DNA of 64,000 nucleotides from Prescottella equi (GTDB lineage: Bacteria; Actinomycetota; Actinomycetes; Mycobacteriales; Mycobacteriaceae): positions 1 through 64,000 of the forward strand of contig NZ_JAIVAH010000022.1 in the NCBI RefSeq assembly GCF_020171745.1, written 5' to 3'. Shown piece by piece: positions 46,193 to 55,769 of the stretch (positions are counted from its first letter, which is position 1; each line of letters begins with the position of its first letter). Under the pieces are notes generated by a model. It saw only the letters and a program-made list of their open reading frames with translations. It did no database searches and had not been told where the DNA came from. A program made the position numbers and the translations under genes.

Positions 46193-47365
46193 ATGAGCGG
46201 AGAGGATTCGCGGGCCGGCCCGGACGGTCGGGAGGCGAACGGCGGCGACAGCCGACGGACGAATCTGCGCTCGCTGCGGGTCGCGATCATCTACATCCTG
46301 CTCGCGGTCGCCGCGTACCAGATCTCGGGATGGCTGTTCCACCACATCCGGGGCTTCCTCGGCATGCTGTTCCTCGCGTGGCTGGCCAGCGTCACCATCG
46401 AACCGGTCGTCGACCGGCTCGAGCGCATGGGGATGCGGCGCGGCGCCGGCACCGGGCTGGTGCTGTTCGGGACGATCGTGTTCGGGATCGGATTCATCGC
46501 GGTCTTCGGTGCGCTGCTCGCCGAGCAGCTCGCGCAGTTGCTCGGGGCGCTACCCGACGCGCTGACCCGCGTCACGGATTGGGCCAATCGCAAGTTCGGC
46601 ACGGATTTCGCCACGGGCAAGGACCTCATCAACATCACGCCGGAAACGGTGCGGGATCTGGCGGAGAAGTACACGCCAGGGGTGCTGGGTATCGTCTCCA
46701 CGCTGGTCGGGGTGGTCTTCCAAGCCGCGACGGTGCTGCTGTTCGTCTTCTACATGTCCGCACAGGGCCCGCAACTGCGCCGCACCATCTCGAGCTGGTT
46801 CCCGGCGCGGCAGCAGAAGGTGATCGCGTCGGTCTGGGAGATCTCCGTGGAGAAGGCCGGCGGCTACGTCGTGTCCCGGGTCATCCTCGCCGCGTTCAGC
46901 GCCGTCGCAACGGGCATCTTCTTCCTGATCATCGGCGTGCCGTACTGGCTTCCGCTCGCAATCTGGACGGGCGTCGTCTCGCAGTTCATTCCGACGCTGG
47001 GCACCTACCTCGCGATCGGCCTGCCGGCAGTCATCGCCGCAGCCGCGCAGCCCCTCGACGCGGTATGGGTGATCCTGTTCGGCACTGCGTACCAGCAGGT
47101 CGAGAACTACATCCTCCACCCGCGGATCACGTCCCGGACCGTGTCGATCCATCCGGCGGTCGCGTTCGGATCGGTGATCGTCGGGGCGTCGCTGTTCGGC
47201 GCGATCGGTGCGCTGGTCTCGGTGCCCGTGGTGGCCGTCATCCAAGCGATCGTCGAAACCTACGGTCGCCGATACGAACTCGTCCAGGAGGGGGAGTCGG
47301 CACCGGATCCGCCGTCCGGTTCCGACGGCAAGCAGACCGACACGGACTCCGACCGCGGTGAGTGA
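46193..47365 (+). CDS. AI-2E-family membrane transporter
   Basis: 390 residues from ATG at 46193 (GGAGGG about 5 bases upstream; the in-frame GTG at 46178 is less likely). About eight transmembrane segments; family signatures FLAWLASVTIEPVVDRLER, the soluble loop ~110-165, and GTYLAIGLPAVIAAAAQPLDAVWV followed by VENYILHPRITSRTVSIHP. The family includes TqsA-like exporters and Na+/H+ antiporters, so the name does not fix the substrate. Acidic disordered C-tail. Confidence 0.87.
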   Translation: MSGEDSRAGPDGREANGGDSRRTNLRSLRVAIIYILLAVAAYQISGWLFHHIRGFLGMLFLAWLASVTIEPVVDRLERMGMRRGAGTGLVLFGTIVFGIGFIAVFGALLAEQLAQLLGALPDALTRVTDWANRKFGTDFATGKDLINITPETVRDLAEKYTPGVLGIVSTLVGVVFQAATVLLFVFYMSAQGPQLRRTISSWFPARQQKVIASVWEISVEKAGGYVVSRVILAAFSAVATGIFFLIIGVPYWLPLAIWTGVVSQFIPTLGTYLAIGLPAVIAAAAQPLDAVWVILFGTAYQQVENYILHPRITSRTVSIHPAVAFGSVIVGASLFGAIGALVSVPVVAVIQAIVETYGRRYELVQEGESAPDPPSGSDGKQTDTDSDRGE

Positions 47366-47370
47366 ACGCG

Positions 47371-48894
47371 TCAGTTCGACGCCCAGTACGGCGCCCGCAG
47401 CACCCGCTTGGTGAGCTTGCCCATCGTGCTGCGCCCGAGGTCGTCGCGAAACTCGACAGCCCGCGGAACCTTGTAGCCCGCCAGGGCGATACGGCAGTGC
47501 TCGACGAGATCGGCGACGTCCGGCACCCGATCGCGCGGCACCACCAACGCCAGAACCGACTCGCCCATATCGACATCCGGCACCCCGATCACCGCGACAT
47601 CCGCGACGTCCGGGTGGGTGACCAGCACGTTCTCGATCTCGGCGGGATAGATGTTGACGCCTCCCGAGATGATCATGTCGGTCTCGCGATCGGTGATGAA
47701 CACGAAGCCCTCGTCGTCGACGTAGCCGACATCGCCGAGCGTGAACAGACCCGGCCTGATCAACGCCTCCGACGTCTTCTGCTCGGCATTGAGATACGCG
47801 ACGGAGCGGCCGTCCCGCTCCTCGAACGCGAGCCGGCCCTCGGCGCCGACCGGGAGTTCGTTGCCGTCGGCGTCCACCGCGACGGCACGGACGAACGGCG
47901 GCCGCACCTGCCCGACGCTGCCCGGCCTGCGCACCCAGTCGGCCGACGAGATCCCGCACAGCGGACCGGATTCGCTGCCGCCGTAGGAGTCGAACAGCAC
48001 CGGGCCGAACCAGTCGATCATCGCCTGCTTGACGTCGCGCGGGCACGCCGCACCGGTGTGGGTGACCAGTTTCAGCGATCCGACGTCGTAGCGGCCGCGG
48101 ACGTCGTCGGGCAGCGACAGCAGTCGGTGGAAGTGCGTGGGCACCATGAGCGACGTCGCGATCCGGTACCGGTCGACGGTCGCCAGGACCGACTCGGCGT
48201 CGAAGCGCTCGAGCACGGTCACCGGCATTCCGCACGCCACGAGTCGCACACCCGCGAGCGGGCCGGTGTGGTGCAGTGGGCCGACCACGAGGTGTCCCGG
48301 CCACCGGGCGAGGGGCAACGCGCGCATGGACCGGACGTAGGCGTCCACCGTCGTCCCCGGGACCGGGCTGCCGGCAAGGGCGTTGACGCCCTTCGGTGTC
48401 CCGGTGGTGCCCGACGTGTAGGACAGGAACGGCAGGGCGGGGACGTCGGACGGCGGGTCGTCCGCCGACGCCGCCGCGAGCCACTCCGTCCACGAGGTCA
48501 CCGCGGCCGAGTTGCATCGCCAGCCCACCACGAGGGGAACCCCGGCGAGGCGCGCGGCCTCGGCGCCGACATCGGCGTTCTCGGGTCCGACCAACACTGC
48601 CGCGGCCCGCGAATCCTCGAGGATGTACGCGAGCTCCGCGACCGTCAGGTGGAAGCTCGCGGGGACGGGGGAGCAGCCGGCGTGGATGATCCCGGCGTGC
48701 GCCAGGATCGTCTCGGCCGAGTTGCGGGCGAACACTGCCACCCGACGGTCGGGGCCCAGGTCGACGCCCCTCAGCGCGTTCGCGATCCGGTTCACCGTGC
48801 GGTCGACGTCGGACCAGGACAGCTCGACGCGTCCGTCGCGCAGCGCCACCTCGCCGGGCGCTTCGAGCTCGCGCTCACGGTGCACCATCGCCAC
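47371..48894 (-). CDS. AMP-forming acyl-CoA ligase (FadD-like)
   Basis: 507 residues from GTG at 48894 (GGGGAGG 6 bases upstream; ATG at 48888 possible). Activates a carboxylic acid through an acyl-adenylate to the CoA thioester. P-loop LSYTSGTTGTPKG, LFDSYGGSESG, GDVGYVDDEGFVFITDRETDMIISGG and the catalytic lysine end STMGKLTKRVLR. Specificity not deducible. Same strand as the metallopeptidase gene 59 bases upstream. Confidence 0.92.
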   Translation of the reverse strand: MAMVHRERELEAPGEVALRDGRVELSWSDVDRTVNRIANALRGVDLGPDRRVAVFARNSAETILAHAGIIHAGCSPVPASFHLTVAELAYILEDSRAAAVLVGPENADVGAEAARLAGVPLVVGWRCNSAAVTSWTEWLAAASADDPPSDVPALPFLSYTSGTTGTPKGVNALAGSPVPGTTVDAYVRSMRALPLARWPGHLVVGPLHHTGPLAGVRLVACGMPVTVLERFDAESVLATVDRYRIATSLMVPTHFHRLLSLPDDVRGRYDVGSLKLVTHTGAACPRDVKQAMIDWFGPVLFDSYGGSESGPLCGISSADWVRRPGSVGQVRPPFVRAVAVDADGNELPVGAEGRLAFEERDGRSVAYLNAEQKTSEALIRPGLFTLGDVGYVDDEGFVFITDRETDMIISGGVNIYPAEIENVLVTHPDVADVAVIGVPDVDMGESVLALVVPRDRVPDVADLVEHCRIALAGYKVPRAVEFRDDLGRSTMGKLTKRVLRAPYWASN

Positions 48895-48953
48895 TGCAGG
48901 CCTCCCCGGGACTGTCGTCGAATTTCGGTCCAGGACAGGCTAGGCGGAACCGG

Positions 48954-49895
48954 TCAGCGCAGCGCGGGGGGACTGTTCAGATCACGCGCCGCGTACGTGT
49001 CGCACGCCGCGACCTTGCCGGTCTCGAGTCCGGCGAGGAACCACTGCTGCCGCTGCTCCGACGACCCGTGGGTCCATCCCTCGGGGTTGACGCGGGTGCC
49101 GGCGGACCGCTGGATCCGGTCGTCGCCGACGGCGGAGGCCGCCGACAGCGCATCGCGGACGTCGGTCTGGGACAGCGGCCTCAGGAACGGCCGTGTGCTG
49201 CCCGGTGCGGGTTGAGTCGACGCGTAGTGGGCCCACAGGCCCGCGTAGCAGTCGGCCTGGAGTTCGGTGCGGACCGCCTGCGACGTCGCGCCGCGCGGGT
49301 CCTGCTGTGCGCGGCCGATATCGCCGAGCTGGTTCTGGATGTGGTGGCCGAACTCGTGCGCGACGACGTACTCCTGCGCCAGCGGTCCGGCGTTCGCGCC
49401 GTATCGGTCGACCAGAAGCTGGAAGAAGCTCGTGTCGAAGTACGCCGTGGCATCGGCGGGGCAGTAGAACGGGCCGACGTCGCTGCTCGCGTTGCCGCAC
49501 CCGGTGCTCACCGACCCGGAGAAGAGGCGGACCTTCGGCGCGATGTAGTCGACGCCGGTCTGGGCCGGAAGCTGGGCGCCCCACACGGCATCGAGGCTTT
49601 CCGCGGTGCCGGCCACCCGGCACCCGACATCCCGGTTCGCGTCGACGCCGAACTCGCAGTTCTCCAGCCTGCCGCCGCTGACCGCGCTCGTTCCGGCGTC
49701 GTACTGACCGTCCGTCGCGCCGCCGAGGCCACCGAGGATCGATCCGGGGTCACCACCCAGGAGCAGCGCCAGCACGAGGACGACGAGACCACCCGCGCCG
49801 CCACCGAGCACGAACTTGCCGCCGCGTCCACCGCCCCGGCCGCCGCCCAGTGAGACCCGGTCGGCGTTGATCCGGACGTCGTCGTTGAACGTCAT
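48954..49895 (-). CDS. Neutral zinc metallopeptidase (YpfJ/KPN_02809 family)
   Basis: 313 residues from ATG at 49895. N-terminal Gly/Arg-rich stretch (SLGGGRGGGRGGK), one transmembrane helix (~30-46), then an extracytoplasmic zinc protease domain with HEFGHH (His180, Glu181, His184) and ELQADCYAGLWAHY; end signature RVNPEGWTHGSSEQRQQWF. Four cysteines (ENCEF, DVGCRV, TGCGN, FYCPADA) could make disulphides. Physiological substrate unknown. Divergent from aspS. Confidence 0.92.
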   Translation of the reverse strand: MTFNDDVRINADRVSLGGGRGGGRGGKFVLGGGAGGLVVLVLALLLGGDPGSILGGLGGATDGQYDAGTSAVSGGRLENCEFGVDANRDVGCRVAGTAESLDAVWGAQLPAQTGVDYIAPKVRLFSGSVSTGCGNASSDVGPFYCPADATAYFDTSFFQLLVDRYGANAGPLAQEYVVAHEFGHHIQNQLGDIGRAQQDPRGATSQAVRTELQADCYAGLWAHYASTQPAPGSTRPFLRPLSQTDVRDALSAASAVGDDRIQRSAGTRVNPEGWTHGSSEQRQQWFLAGLETGKVAACDTYAARDLNSPPALR

Positions 49896-50062
49896 CGCGT
49901 GGGCTCCCTGTCCGAATCTGCGTGTGCTGGTCGTAACAGCATTCCAGCAATCCGGGCGTGAGTTTCCGGTAACACGAGGTGCCTCCGTAGGATCGCAGCA
50001 ACAGAACACCGTGCTGCAAGCACGGATCGACCACTGTGCTGGAAGTTCGTGAAAGGAATCCC

Positions 50063-51844
50063 GTGCTGCGCACCCACCTGGCAGGCTCGCTACGACCCGA
50101 GCACGCTGAGCAGACCGTCACCCTCACCGGCTGGGTGGCCCGGCGGCGCGATCACGGCGGCGTGATCTTCATCGACCTCCGTGACGCGTCGGGCGTCTCC
50201 CAGGTGGTCTTCCGGGCCGGCGACGTGCTCGAGCAGGCGCACCGCCTGCGCGCCGAGTACTGCGTCAAGGTCACCGGCAAGGTCGAGGTCCGGCCCGAGG
50301 GCAACCAGAACTTCGAGATCCCGACCGGCGCCATCGAGGTCAACGCCACCGAGCTCGAGGTACTCAACGAGAGCGCGCCGCTGCCGTTCCAGCTCGACGA
50401 CCAGGCGGGCGAGGAAGCGCGCCTGAAGTACCGCTACCTCGACCTGCGTCGCGAGGGTCCGGGTCACGCGATCCGGCTGCGTTCCAAGGCCAACGCGGCC
50501 GCGCGGGCCGTGCTCGCCCACCACGAGTTCGTCGAGGTCGAGACCCCGACGCTGACCCGCTCGACGCCTGAGGGCGCCCGCGACTTCCTGGTACCTGCCC
50601 GCCTGCAGCCCGGCAGCTTCTACGCCCTGCCGCAGAGCCCGCAGCTCTTCAAGCAGCTCCTCATGGTCGGCGGCATCGAGCGCTACTACCAGATCGCGCG
50701 CTGCTACCGCGACGAGGACTTCCGCGCGGACCGTCAGCCCGAGTTCACGCAGCTCGACATCGAGATGAGCTTCGTGACGCAGGAGGACGTGATCCTCCTC
50801 GCCGAGGAGATCCTGCACTCGGTGTGGAAGCTCATCGGCCACGAGATCACCACGCCGATCGCCCGGATGACGTACGCCGAGGCGATGCGCCGCTTCGGTT
50901 CCGACAAGCCTGACCTGCGCTTCGACATCGAACTCGTCGAGTGCATGGACTTCTTCAAGGACACCACGTTCCGGGTGTTCCAGGCCGAGTACGTCGGCGC
51001 CGTCGTGATGCCGGGCGGCGCGAGCCAGCCCCGCAAGCAGCTCGACGCATGGCAGGAATGGGCGAAGCAGCGCGGCGCGAAGGGCCTGGCCTACGTGCTC
51101 GTCGGCGAGGACGGCACGCTCGGCGGACCGGTCGCCAAGAACCTCACCGACGCCGAGCGCGACGGTCTGGCCGCGCACGTCGGCGCACAGCCGGGCGACT
51201 GCATCTTCTTCGCGGCCGGTGCCACCAAGCCGATGCGCGCGCTGCTCGGCGCCGCCCGCGGCGAGATCGCCCGCAAGCAGAACCTGATCGACCCCGACGC
51301 ATGGGCGTTCGTGTGGGTCGTCGATGCGCCGATGTTCGAGCCCACCGCCGACGCGACCGCGAGCGGCGACGTGGCCCTCGGCTACAGCGCGTGGACCGCG
51401 GTGCACCACGCGTTCACCTCGCCCAAGCCGGAGTCGATCGATACGTTCGACACCGATCCGGGCAAGGCGCTGGCCTACGCCTACGACATCGTCTGCAACG
51501 GCAACGAGATCGGCGGTGGCTCGATCCGTATCCACCGCAAGGACATCCAGGAACGCGTCTTCAAGGTGATGGGCATCTCGCGCGAGGAGGCGGAGGAGAA
51601 GTTCGGCTTCCTGCTCGACGCCTTCGCGTTCGGCGCCCCGCCGCACGGCGGAATCGCGTTCGGCTGGGACCGCATCACCGCGCTGCTGGCGGGCGTCGAC
51701 TCCATCCGTGAGGTCATCGCGTTCCCGAAGTCGGGTGGCGGCGTCGACCCGCTGACGGACGCGCCCGCGCCGATCACCGCACTCCAGCGCAAGGAGTCCG
51801 GAATCGACGCCAAGCCCGAACCGAAGGCAGCCGAGGCCGAGTAG
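50063..51844 (+). CDS. aspS: Aspartyl-tRNA synthetase
   Basis: 593 residues from GTG at 50063 with GAAAGGAA upstream; homologues begin [21 protein letters not shown]-terminal OB anticodon domain ([22 protein letters not shown]), class II motif 1 [19 protein letters not shown], motif 2 [20 protein letters not shown], bacterial GAD insert (~290-410) and motif 3 [15 protein letters not shown]. As in other bacteria lacking AsnRS it may be non-discriminating; this cannot be settled here. Confidence 0.97.
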   Translation: MLRTHLAGSLRPEHAEQTVTLTGWVARRRDHGGVIFIDLRDASGVSQVVFRAGDVLEQAHRLRAEYCVKVTGKVEVRPEGNQNFEIPTGAIEVNATELEVLNESAPLPFQLDDQAGEEARLKYRYLDLRREGPGHAIRLRSKANAAARAVLAHHEFVEVETPTLTRSTPEGARDFLVPARLQPGSFYALPQSPQLFKQLLMVGGIERYYQIARCYRDEDFRADRQPEFTQLDIEMSFVTQEDVILLAEEILHSVWKLIGHEITTPIARMTYAEAMRRFGSDKPDLRFDIELVECMDFFKDTTFRVFQAEYVGAVVMPGGASQPRKQLDAWQEWAKQRGAKGLAYVLVGEDGTLGGPVAKNLTDAERDGLAAHVGAQPGDCIFFAAGATKPMRALLGAARGEIARKQNLIDPDAWAFVWVVDAPMFEPTADATASGDVALGYSAWTAVHHAFTSPKPESIDTFDTDPGKALAYAYDIVCNGNEIGGGSIRIHRKDIQERVFKVMGISREEAEEKFGFLLDAFAFGAPPHGGIAFGWDRITALLAGVDSIREVIAFPKSGGGVDPLTDAPAPITALQRKESGIDAKPEPKAAEAE

Positions 51845-51870
51845 GACACCGGGGCGGGGGGGAAACACAC

Positions 51871-52836
51871 GTGCTGCATCTGCGCGTGATCTGTCCGACG
51901 GACTTCACGGACGAGGTCCTCGCACTGCTCGAGGAGGAGCCCGGCGCCACCCACATCACGGTGGCGCGGGGCTCCGCCGTCGAGCCGGCCGGTGACGTCG
52001 TCCAGGCCGACATCGCCCGCGAGTCCGCGAACGAGGTGCTCGATCAGCTCCACGAGCTGAAGATCGAACACCTCGGCGCCATCACGCTCGTGCCGACCGA
52101 GACGGTGCTGTCGGATTCGGCGCGGGCGGCGGAACGTGCTGCCCCCGGCGACCCGGACGACACGGTCGTCTGGGAGGAACTGATCTCCCGAACCCGGGAG
52201 GAGTCCACGCTCAACATCACGTTCCTGGCGTTCCTGACCATCGCGTGCCTGTTGGCCTCGGTGGGCATCGTGACGGATTCGCCCGTGACGATCGTGGGCG
52301 CGATGGTGGTCGGGCCGGAGTTCGGACCGCTGGCCGCGCTCGCCGTCGCGGTGGCCCGCAGGAAGTTCAGCCTCGCGCGCCGCTCGCTGATCGCGCTGGT
52401 GGTCGGCTTCCCGTTCGCGATCGCCGTAACGGTGGCTTGCACGTTTGTCGCGAAGCTTCTCGGCTGGGTCGACCTCGAGACGATCGAGGACCTGCACCAG
52501 GTCGACTTCATCTACCGAGTCGGTCTGTCGTCGTTCATCGTGGCGCTGCTCGCCGGCGCGGCGGGCATGCTGGCCCTCGTGTCGGCGAAATCCGCGGCAC
52601 TGGTCGGTGTGTTCATCTCGGTGACGACGGTCCCGGCCGCCGGTTTCACGGCGGTTGCCGCGACGCTCGGCGAGTGGCGGGTGGCGGCCATGTCGGCGCT
52701 CCAACTCGGTGTCAACCTCACCGGCATCGTGATCGCGGCCATCGCCGTCCTGCTCCTCCAGCGGACCCGCACCCGCCGTGACCGAGCTGCAACCCGCCGT
52801 TTTCCCAGCTCAGTGCCATGGGTGCCGCGTCCCTGA
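51871..52836 (+). CDS. DUF389 / TIGR00341-family membrane protein
   Basis: 321 residues from GTG at 51871, 26 bases after aspS. N-terminal ~100-residue soluble domain (MLHLRVICPTDFTDEVLALL, an ACT-like fold) followed by about six transmembrane helices including VTIVGAMVVGPEFGPLAALA, the family signature. Function unknown. The aspS-linked position resembles Rv2571c. Confidence 0.85.
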   Translation: MLHLRVICPTDFTDEVLALLEEEPGATHITVARGSAVEPAGDVVQADIARESANEVLDQLHELKIEHLGAITLVPTETVLSDSARAAERAAPGDPDDTVVWEELISRTREESTLNITFLAFLTIACLLASVGIVTDSPVTIVGAMVVGPEFGPLAALAVAVARRKFSLARRSLIALVVGFPFAIAVTVACTFVAKLLGWVDLETIEDLHQVDFIYRVGLSSFIVALLAGAAGMLALVSAKSAALVGVFISVTTVPAAGFTAVAATLGEWRVAAMSALQLGVNLTGIVIAAIAVLLLQRTRTRRDRAATRRFPSSVPWVPRP

Positions 52837-52884
52837 TCCTGAATGCCCGGCCTCGGACGGGTCGGCCAGGTAGGTTGGTGAGCG

Positions 52885-54063
52885 ATGACCGCAATATTGG
52901 CGGAACCCCTCTCAGAGGTCGTTGCCGCAGCCGAGAAGTTGCTCGCCCGTCGCACGGGCGCTGCTGTCCGACTCGTCGACCCTGTCGATCTCGGGGGGAG
53001 CGGCCGCACGATCGTGCTCCGGGTCCGCGTCGCCGAGAACCCGTTCTCCCTGCCTCGGACGCTCGTCCTCAAGCAGGTACGCGAATCCTCGCGCAAGGCA
53101 GCCGACCCCCGGCGGATCGAATTCGACGGCGTCGACACCGACTCGGTGGACGTGGCCTTCCTGCGGGAGGCGGTGTCGTACCAGTTCGCGACCGCTCTCG
53201 CGACGGAGAACCGCCCCGGTGCGGAACTACTGGCCTACGACTTCGACGAGCGTCTGCTCGTCCTGGGCGATCTCGGTGACTCCACGCCGTTCGCGACGTT
53301 GCTCAAGCACGCGGATCCGGACTCGGTCTCCAACTCGCTGATGGCGATGGCGCAGGCCCTCGGCCGGATGCACGCCGCGACCGTCGGTCGCGAGGAGGAT
53401 TTCACGGCACTGCTGCGGCGCGCCGAGGTGGCGCACTGCGGCGATGTCGTGGCGGAGCAGGCCGCCGCCTCGCTCGAGACGGTGCCGGCGCTGCTCGCCG
53501 AGCAACTCGGTGTCGAGGCCTCGCCGGCCGTGCTCGAGGTTGCCGCCCGTGCCGGGAAACTGTTCGGCGGCGGCCGGTTCCGGGCCTTCAGCCCGTCGGA
53601 TCTGTGCCCGGACAACATCATCGTCAACGACGAAGGCGTCCGGTTCCTCGACTACGAGTGGGGCGGTTTCCGCGACGCCACGCTGGATCTGGCGTACGCC
53701 CTGGTCTCGTTCCCGGCCTGCCTGTGCAGCATCGATCTGTCGTACGAGCGGGCGCGGGCGATGACCGAGGCGTGGCGCGCCGAGGTCGTGGGTATGTGGC
53801 CGGCCCTCGCGGACGACGACTTCCTCACCGAGCGGGTGCTGGACGCACAACTCGTGTGGGTGTGGCTCAGCACGTTCCTGTTCCTGCCCGAGGACTACAC
53901 CCGAATCGCCGCGGTGCGCGGGCACCAGTTGTCCGCGCCCCGCCTCGATGCCCTGCGCGCACGCTGGGAGGGCCTGGCGACATTCGCCGAGGAGTCCGGC
54001 CACGAGGCCATCGCCGACCACGCCGCACAGGTCGTCGCGCGGCTGCGCGAGCGCATCGGCTGA
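52885..54063 (+). CDS. APH-type phosphotransferase / kinase-like protein
   Basis: 392 residues from ATG at 52885. Aminoglycoside-phosphotransferase fold: N-lobe with TLVLKQVRES, hinge LLVLGDLGDS, catalytic loop FSPSDLCPDNIIVNDEGV (the usual HxDxxxxN reads SDLCPDN, so the catalytic His is replaced by Ser) and metal-binding FLDYEWGGFRDATLDLAYA. The substituted motif leaves activity uncertain. Substrate unknown; convergent with a tetR gene. Confidence 0.82.
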   Translation: MTAILAEPLSEVVAAAEKLLARRTGAAVRLVDPVDLGGSGRTIVLRVRVAENPFSLPRTLVLKQVRESSRKAADPRRIEFDGVDTDSVDVAFLREAVSYQFATALATENRPGAELLAYDFDERLLVLGDLGDSTPFATLLKHADPDSVSNSLMAMAQALGRMHAATVGREEDFTALLRRAEVAHCGDVVAEQAAASLETVPALLAEQLGVEASPAVLEVAARAGKLFGGGRFRAFSPSDLCPDNIIVNDEGVRFLDYEWGGFRDATLDLAYALVSFPACLCSIDLSYERARAMTEAWRAEVVGMWPALADDDFLTERVLDAQLVWVWLSTFLFLPEDYTRIAAVRGHQLSAPRLDALRARWEGLATFAEESGHEAIADHAAQVVARLRERIG

Positions 54064-54070
54064 GCTCCGC

Positions 54071-54832
54071 CTAGTCCCGCTCCGGCGCGTTCGACGCGCC
54101 CGCGATCAGCAGTTCCACGGCTCGTCGCAGGTTCTCGCGGGCGGCCTGCTCCATGACCGGGACGTCCCCGCGCGCGGCGTGCCGTGCCGAACCGCCGTGT
54201 GAGAGCCCGTTCGCGAGGGGGAACCGGGCGGCGAAATCCGGTGCGGCCGCGGCGAGGGCCTCCAGCCGCGGGTTCCACCACGGTTCGTCGTCCACACCGG
54301 CGGCGGACTGCGCACGTCGGGCATCGACGATCGTGCGCGCCGCCGCGGCCGGAAGCGAGAACGCCGACGAGGCGATCGCCACCACGTCCCGACGATCGAA
54401 TCCGTTGGGCACGAGCGTGCCGAGGAGCAGTTCGAAGGACTGTTGCTGGTGCGGGCCGAGCACCGGGCGGGCGTGCGCGATGTCGAGCATCCAGGGGTGT
54501 GCCAGATACAGCTCGAGGAGTCGCTCGGTCCACTCGATCACCGACACCGGCGGCGTCGTGCCGAACTCCGCGTGGGCCCGGTCGTACATCAGGTCGAGGA
54601 GTTCCTCCTTGCCGCCGATGTAGGTGTAGAGCGCCATCGCGGTGCACCCGAGACGTTCCCCGATCGTGCGCAGCGGCACCGCAGTGTCGCCGCGCTCGTC
54701 GGCGATCGCCGTTGCCGCCCGGATGATCGCCGCGAGTGTGAGCCCGGTCGGCGACGTGTCCGCCGTGTCCGGGGGGCTCCACAGCATCGACAACGTGCGT
54801 GACGCGTCGGGGTGTTCGGTGTCGGCGCCCAT
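54071..54832 (-). CDS. TetR-family regulator (TetR_C/AcrR type)
   Basis: 253 residues from ATG at 54832, GGAGAC just upstream. N-terminal helix-turn-helix IIRAATAIADERGDTAVPLR and IGERLGCTAMALYTYIGGKEELL, and a C-terminal domain like the TetR drug-binding class. Its promoter holds the exact inverted repeat at 54841-54885, an autoregulatory site that could also act on the divergent PIG-L gene. Confidence 0.9.
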   Translation of the reverse strand: MGADTEHPDASRTLSMLWSPPDTADTSPTGLTLAAIIRAATAIADERGDTAVPLRTIGERLGCTAMALYTYIGGKEELLDLMYDRAHAEFGTTPPVSVIEWTERLLELYLAHPWMLDIAHARPVLGPHQQQSFELLLGTLVPNGFDRRDVVAIASSAFSLPAAAARTIVDARRAQSAAGVDDEPWWNPRLEALAAAAPDFAARFPLANGLSHGGSARHAARGDVPVMEQAARENLRRAVELLIAGASNAPERD

Positions 54833-54840
54833 GCTGTCTC

Positions 54841-54885
54841 CTTACGTTGTAAAGCCTGCAGGTGATCGGCACTTTACAACGTAAG
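54841..54885. promoter_or_regulatory. Exact inverted-repeat operator, tetR / PIG-L interval
   Basis: CTTACGTTGTAAAG (54841-54854) and CTTTACAACGTAAG (54872-54885) are perfect complements 17 bases apart. Each arm is itself a TTAC-N3-GTAA palindrome, so two TetR dimers could bind three helical turns apart. The site begins 9 bases before the tetR start. Confidence 0.8.
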
Positions 54886-54991
54886 GACGGGCTTCGCGTG
54901 GAGGCGGGCTCTACGCAAGGAGGTTCCGCCGATCCCTGCCGCGGACTGTGCCCAGTGGGCAAGACTGGAGCCACCTGAAAGGGGTTTCGGC

Positions 54992-55672
54992 ATGGGTGAG
55001 ACGTCAGGGGATTCGATTCTGCGCGATGTCGCGTCCGGAGGTCCCGTGCTGGTGGTGGTGGCACACCCGGACGACGAGAGCTTCGGACTGGGCGGGGTGC
55101 TCGCGGCCCTGGCGGTGGCCGGCGCCGACCTCCGGGTGCTGTGCCTGACATCCGGCGAGGCCAGCACGCTCGGCGCCGGTGTGGACCTCGCGACGACACG
55201 CCGGGGCGAGCTGTCGGCCGCGGCGGACGAACTCGGGATCGGTCGCGTCGATCTGCTCGACTTCCCCGACGGCGGTCTCGACGCGGTGGATCCGGCCGTG
55301 CTCGATTCGGTGGTGCGGGGTGCGCTCCGGTCGGCCACGACGCTCGTGGTGTTCGAGGCGAGCGGGGTCACCGGCCACCCCGACCATCGCGCGGCGACCG
55401 CGTCCGCCGTCCGGGTCGCGCGTGCGCAGGATCTGCGGGTGCTGGAGTGGGGTGTCGCGCCGGCCGTCGCGGACGCGCTGAATGTCGAATTCGGTGCGGA
55501 CTTCGCGGGATTGGAGGGCGCCGACGTGCTGGATGTCGTGGTGGACCGTGAGATGCAGGCGGCGGCGATCGCATGCCACGAGAGTCAGTCCACCGACAAT
55601 CCGGTCCTGCGGCGGCGACTCGAACTGTCGGGGTCGATCGACCGGATCCGGTCGACCACTCCGTCGGCCTGA
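54992..55672 (+). CDS. PIG-L/LmbE-family deacetylase
   Basis: 226-residue zinc N-deacetylase from ATG at 54992 (GAAAGG upstream). Metal motif AHPDDE (His25, Asp27, Asp28) and the second metal His in GVTGHPDHRAA (His129, Asp131, His132). It is shorter than mycothiol MshB/Mca enzymes (~290-300) and lacks their flanking motifs, so another N-acetyl sugar or conjugate is the likely substrate. Regulated together with, or near, the divergent TetR. Confidence 0.88.
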   Translation: MGETSGDSILRDVASGGPVLVVVAHPDDESFGLGGVLAALAVAGADLRVLCLTSGEASTLGAGVDLATTRRGELSAAADELGIGRVDLLDFPDGGLDAVDPAVLDSVVRGALRSATTLVVFEASGVTGHPDHRAATASAVRVARAQDLRVLEWGVAPAVADALNVEFGADFAGLEGADVLDVVVDREMQAAAIACHESQSTDNPVLRRRLELSGSIDRIRSTTPSA

Positions 55673-55713
55673 TTCCTCTCGTGCGGACTGTGGGAACGAG
55701 CACATTGCGATGT

Positions 55714-55729
55714 ATACCCCTGGGGGTAT
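55714..55729. promoter_or_regulatory. CsoR-family operator
   Basis: ATACCCCTGGGGGTAT: ATACCCC and GGGGTAT around a two-base centre, the classical CsoR/RicR-type site. TTGCGA (55705-55710) and TATCGT (55727-55732) with a 16-base spacer could be the promoter, placing the operator between -35 and -10. The site is 40 bases before the Cys-rich gene. Confidence 0.75.
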
Positions 55730-55769
55730 CGTTGGTGACACCCAACTACACCTCTCGAGGAGACCCATC

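Noticed and set aside
46193-47365. Autoinducer-2 exporter function
   Set aside because: The family name is historical; nothing in the sequence or neighbours shows a quorum-sensing role, so only the family is called.
54992-55672. Mycothiol deacetylase MshB or Mca
   Set aside because: The zinc motifs fit the superfamily, but the protein is about 70 residues shorter and lacks the flanking MshB/Mca motifs.
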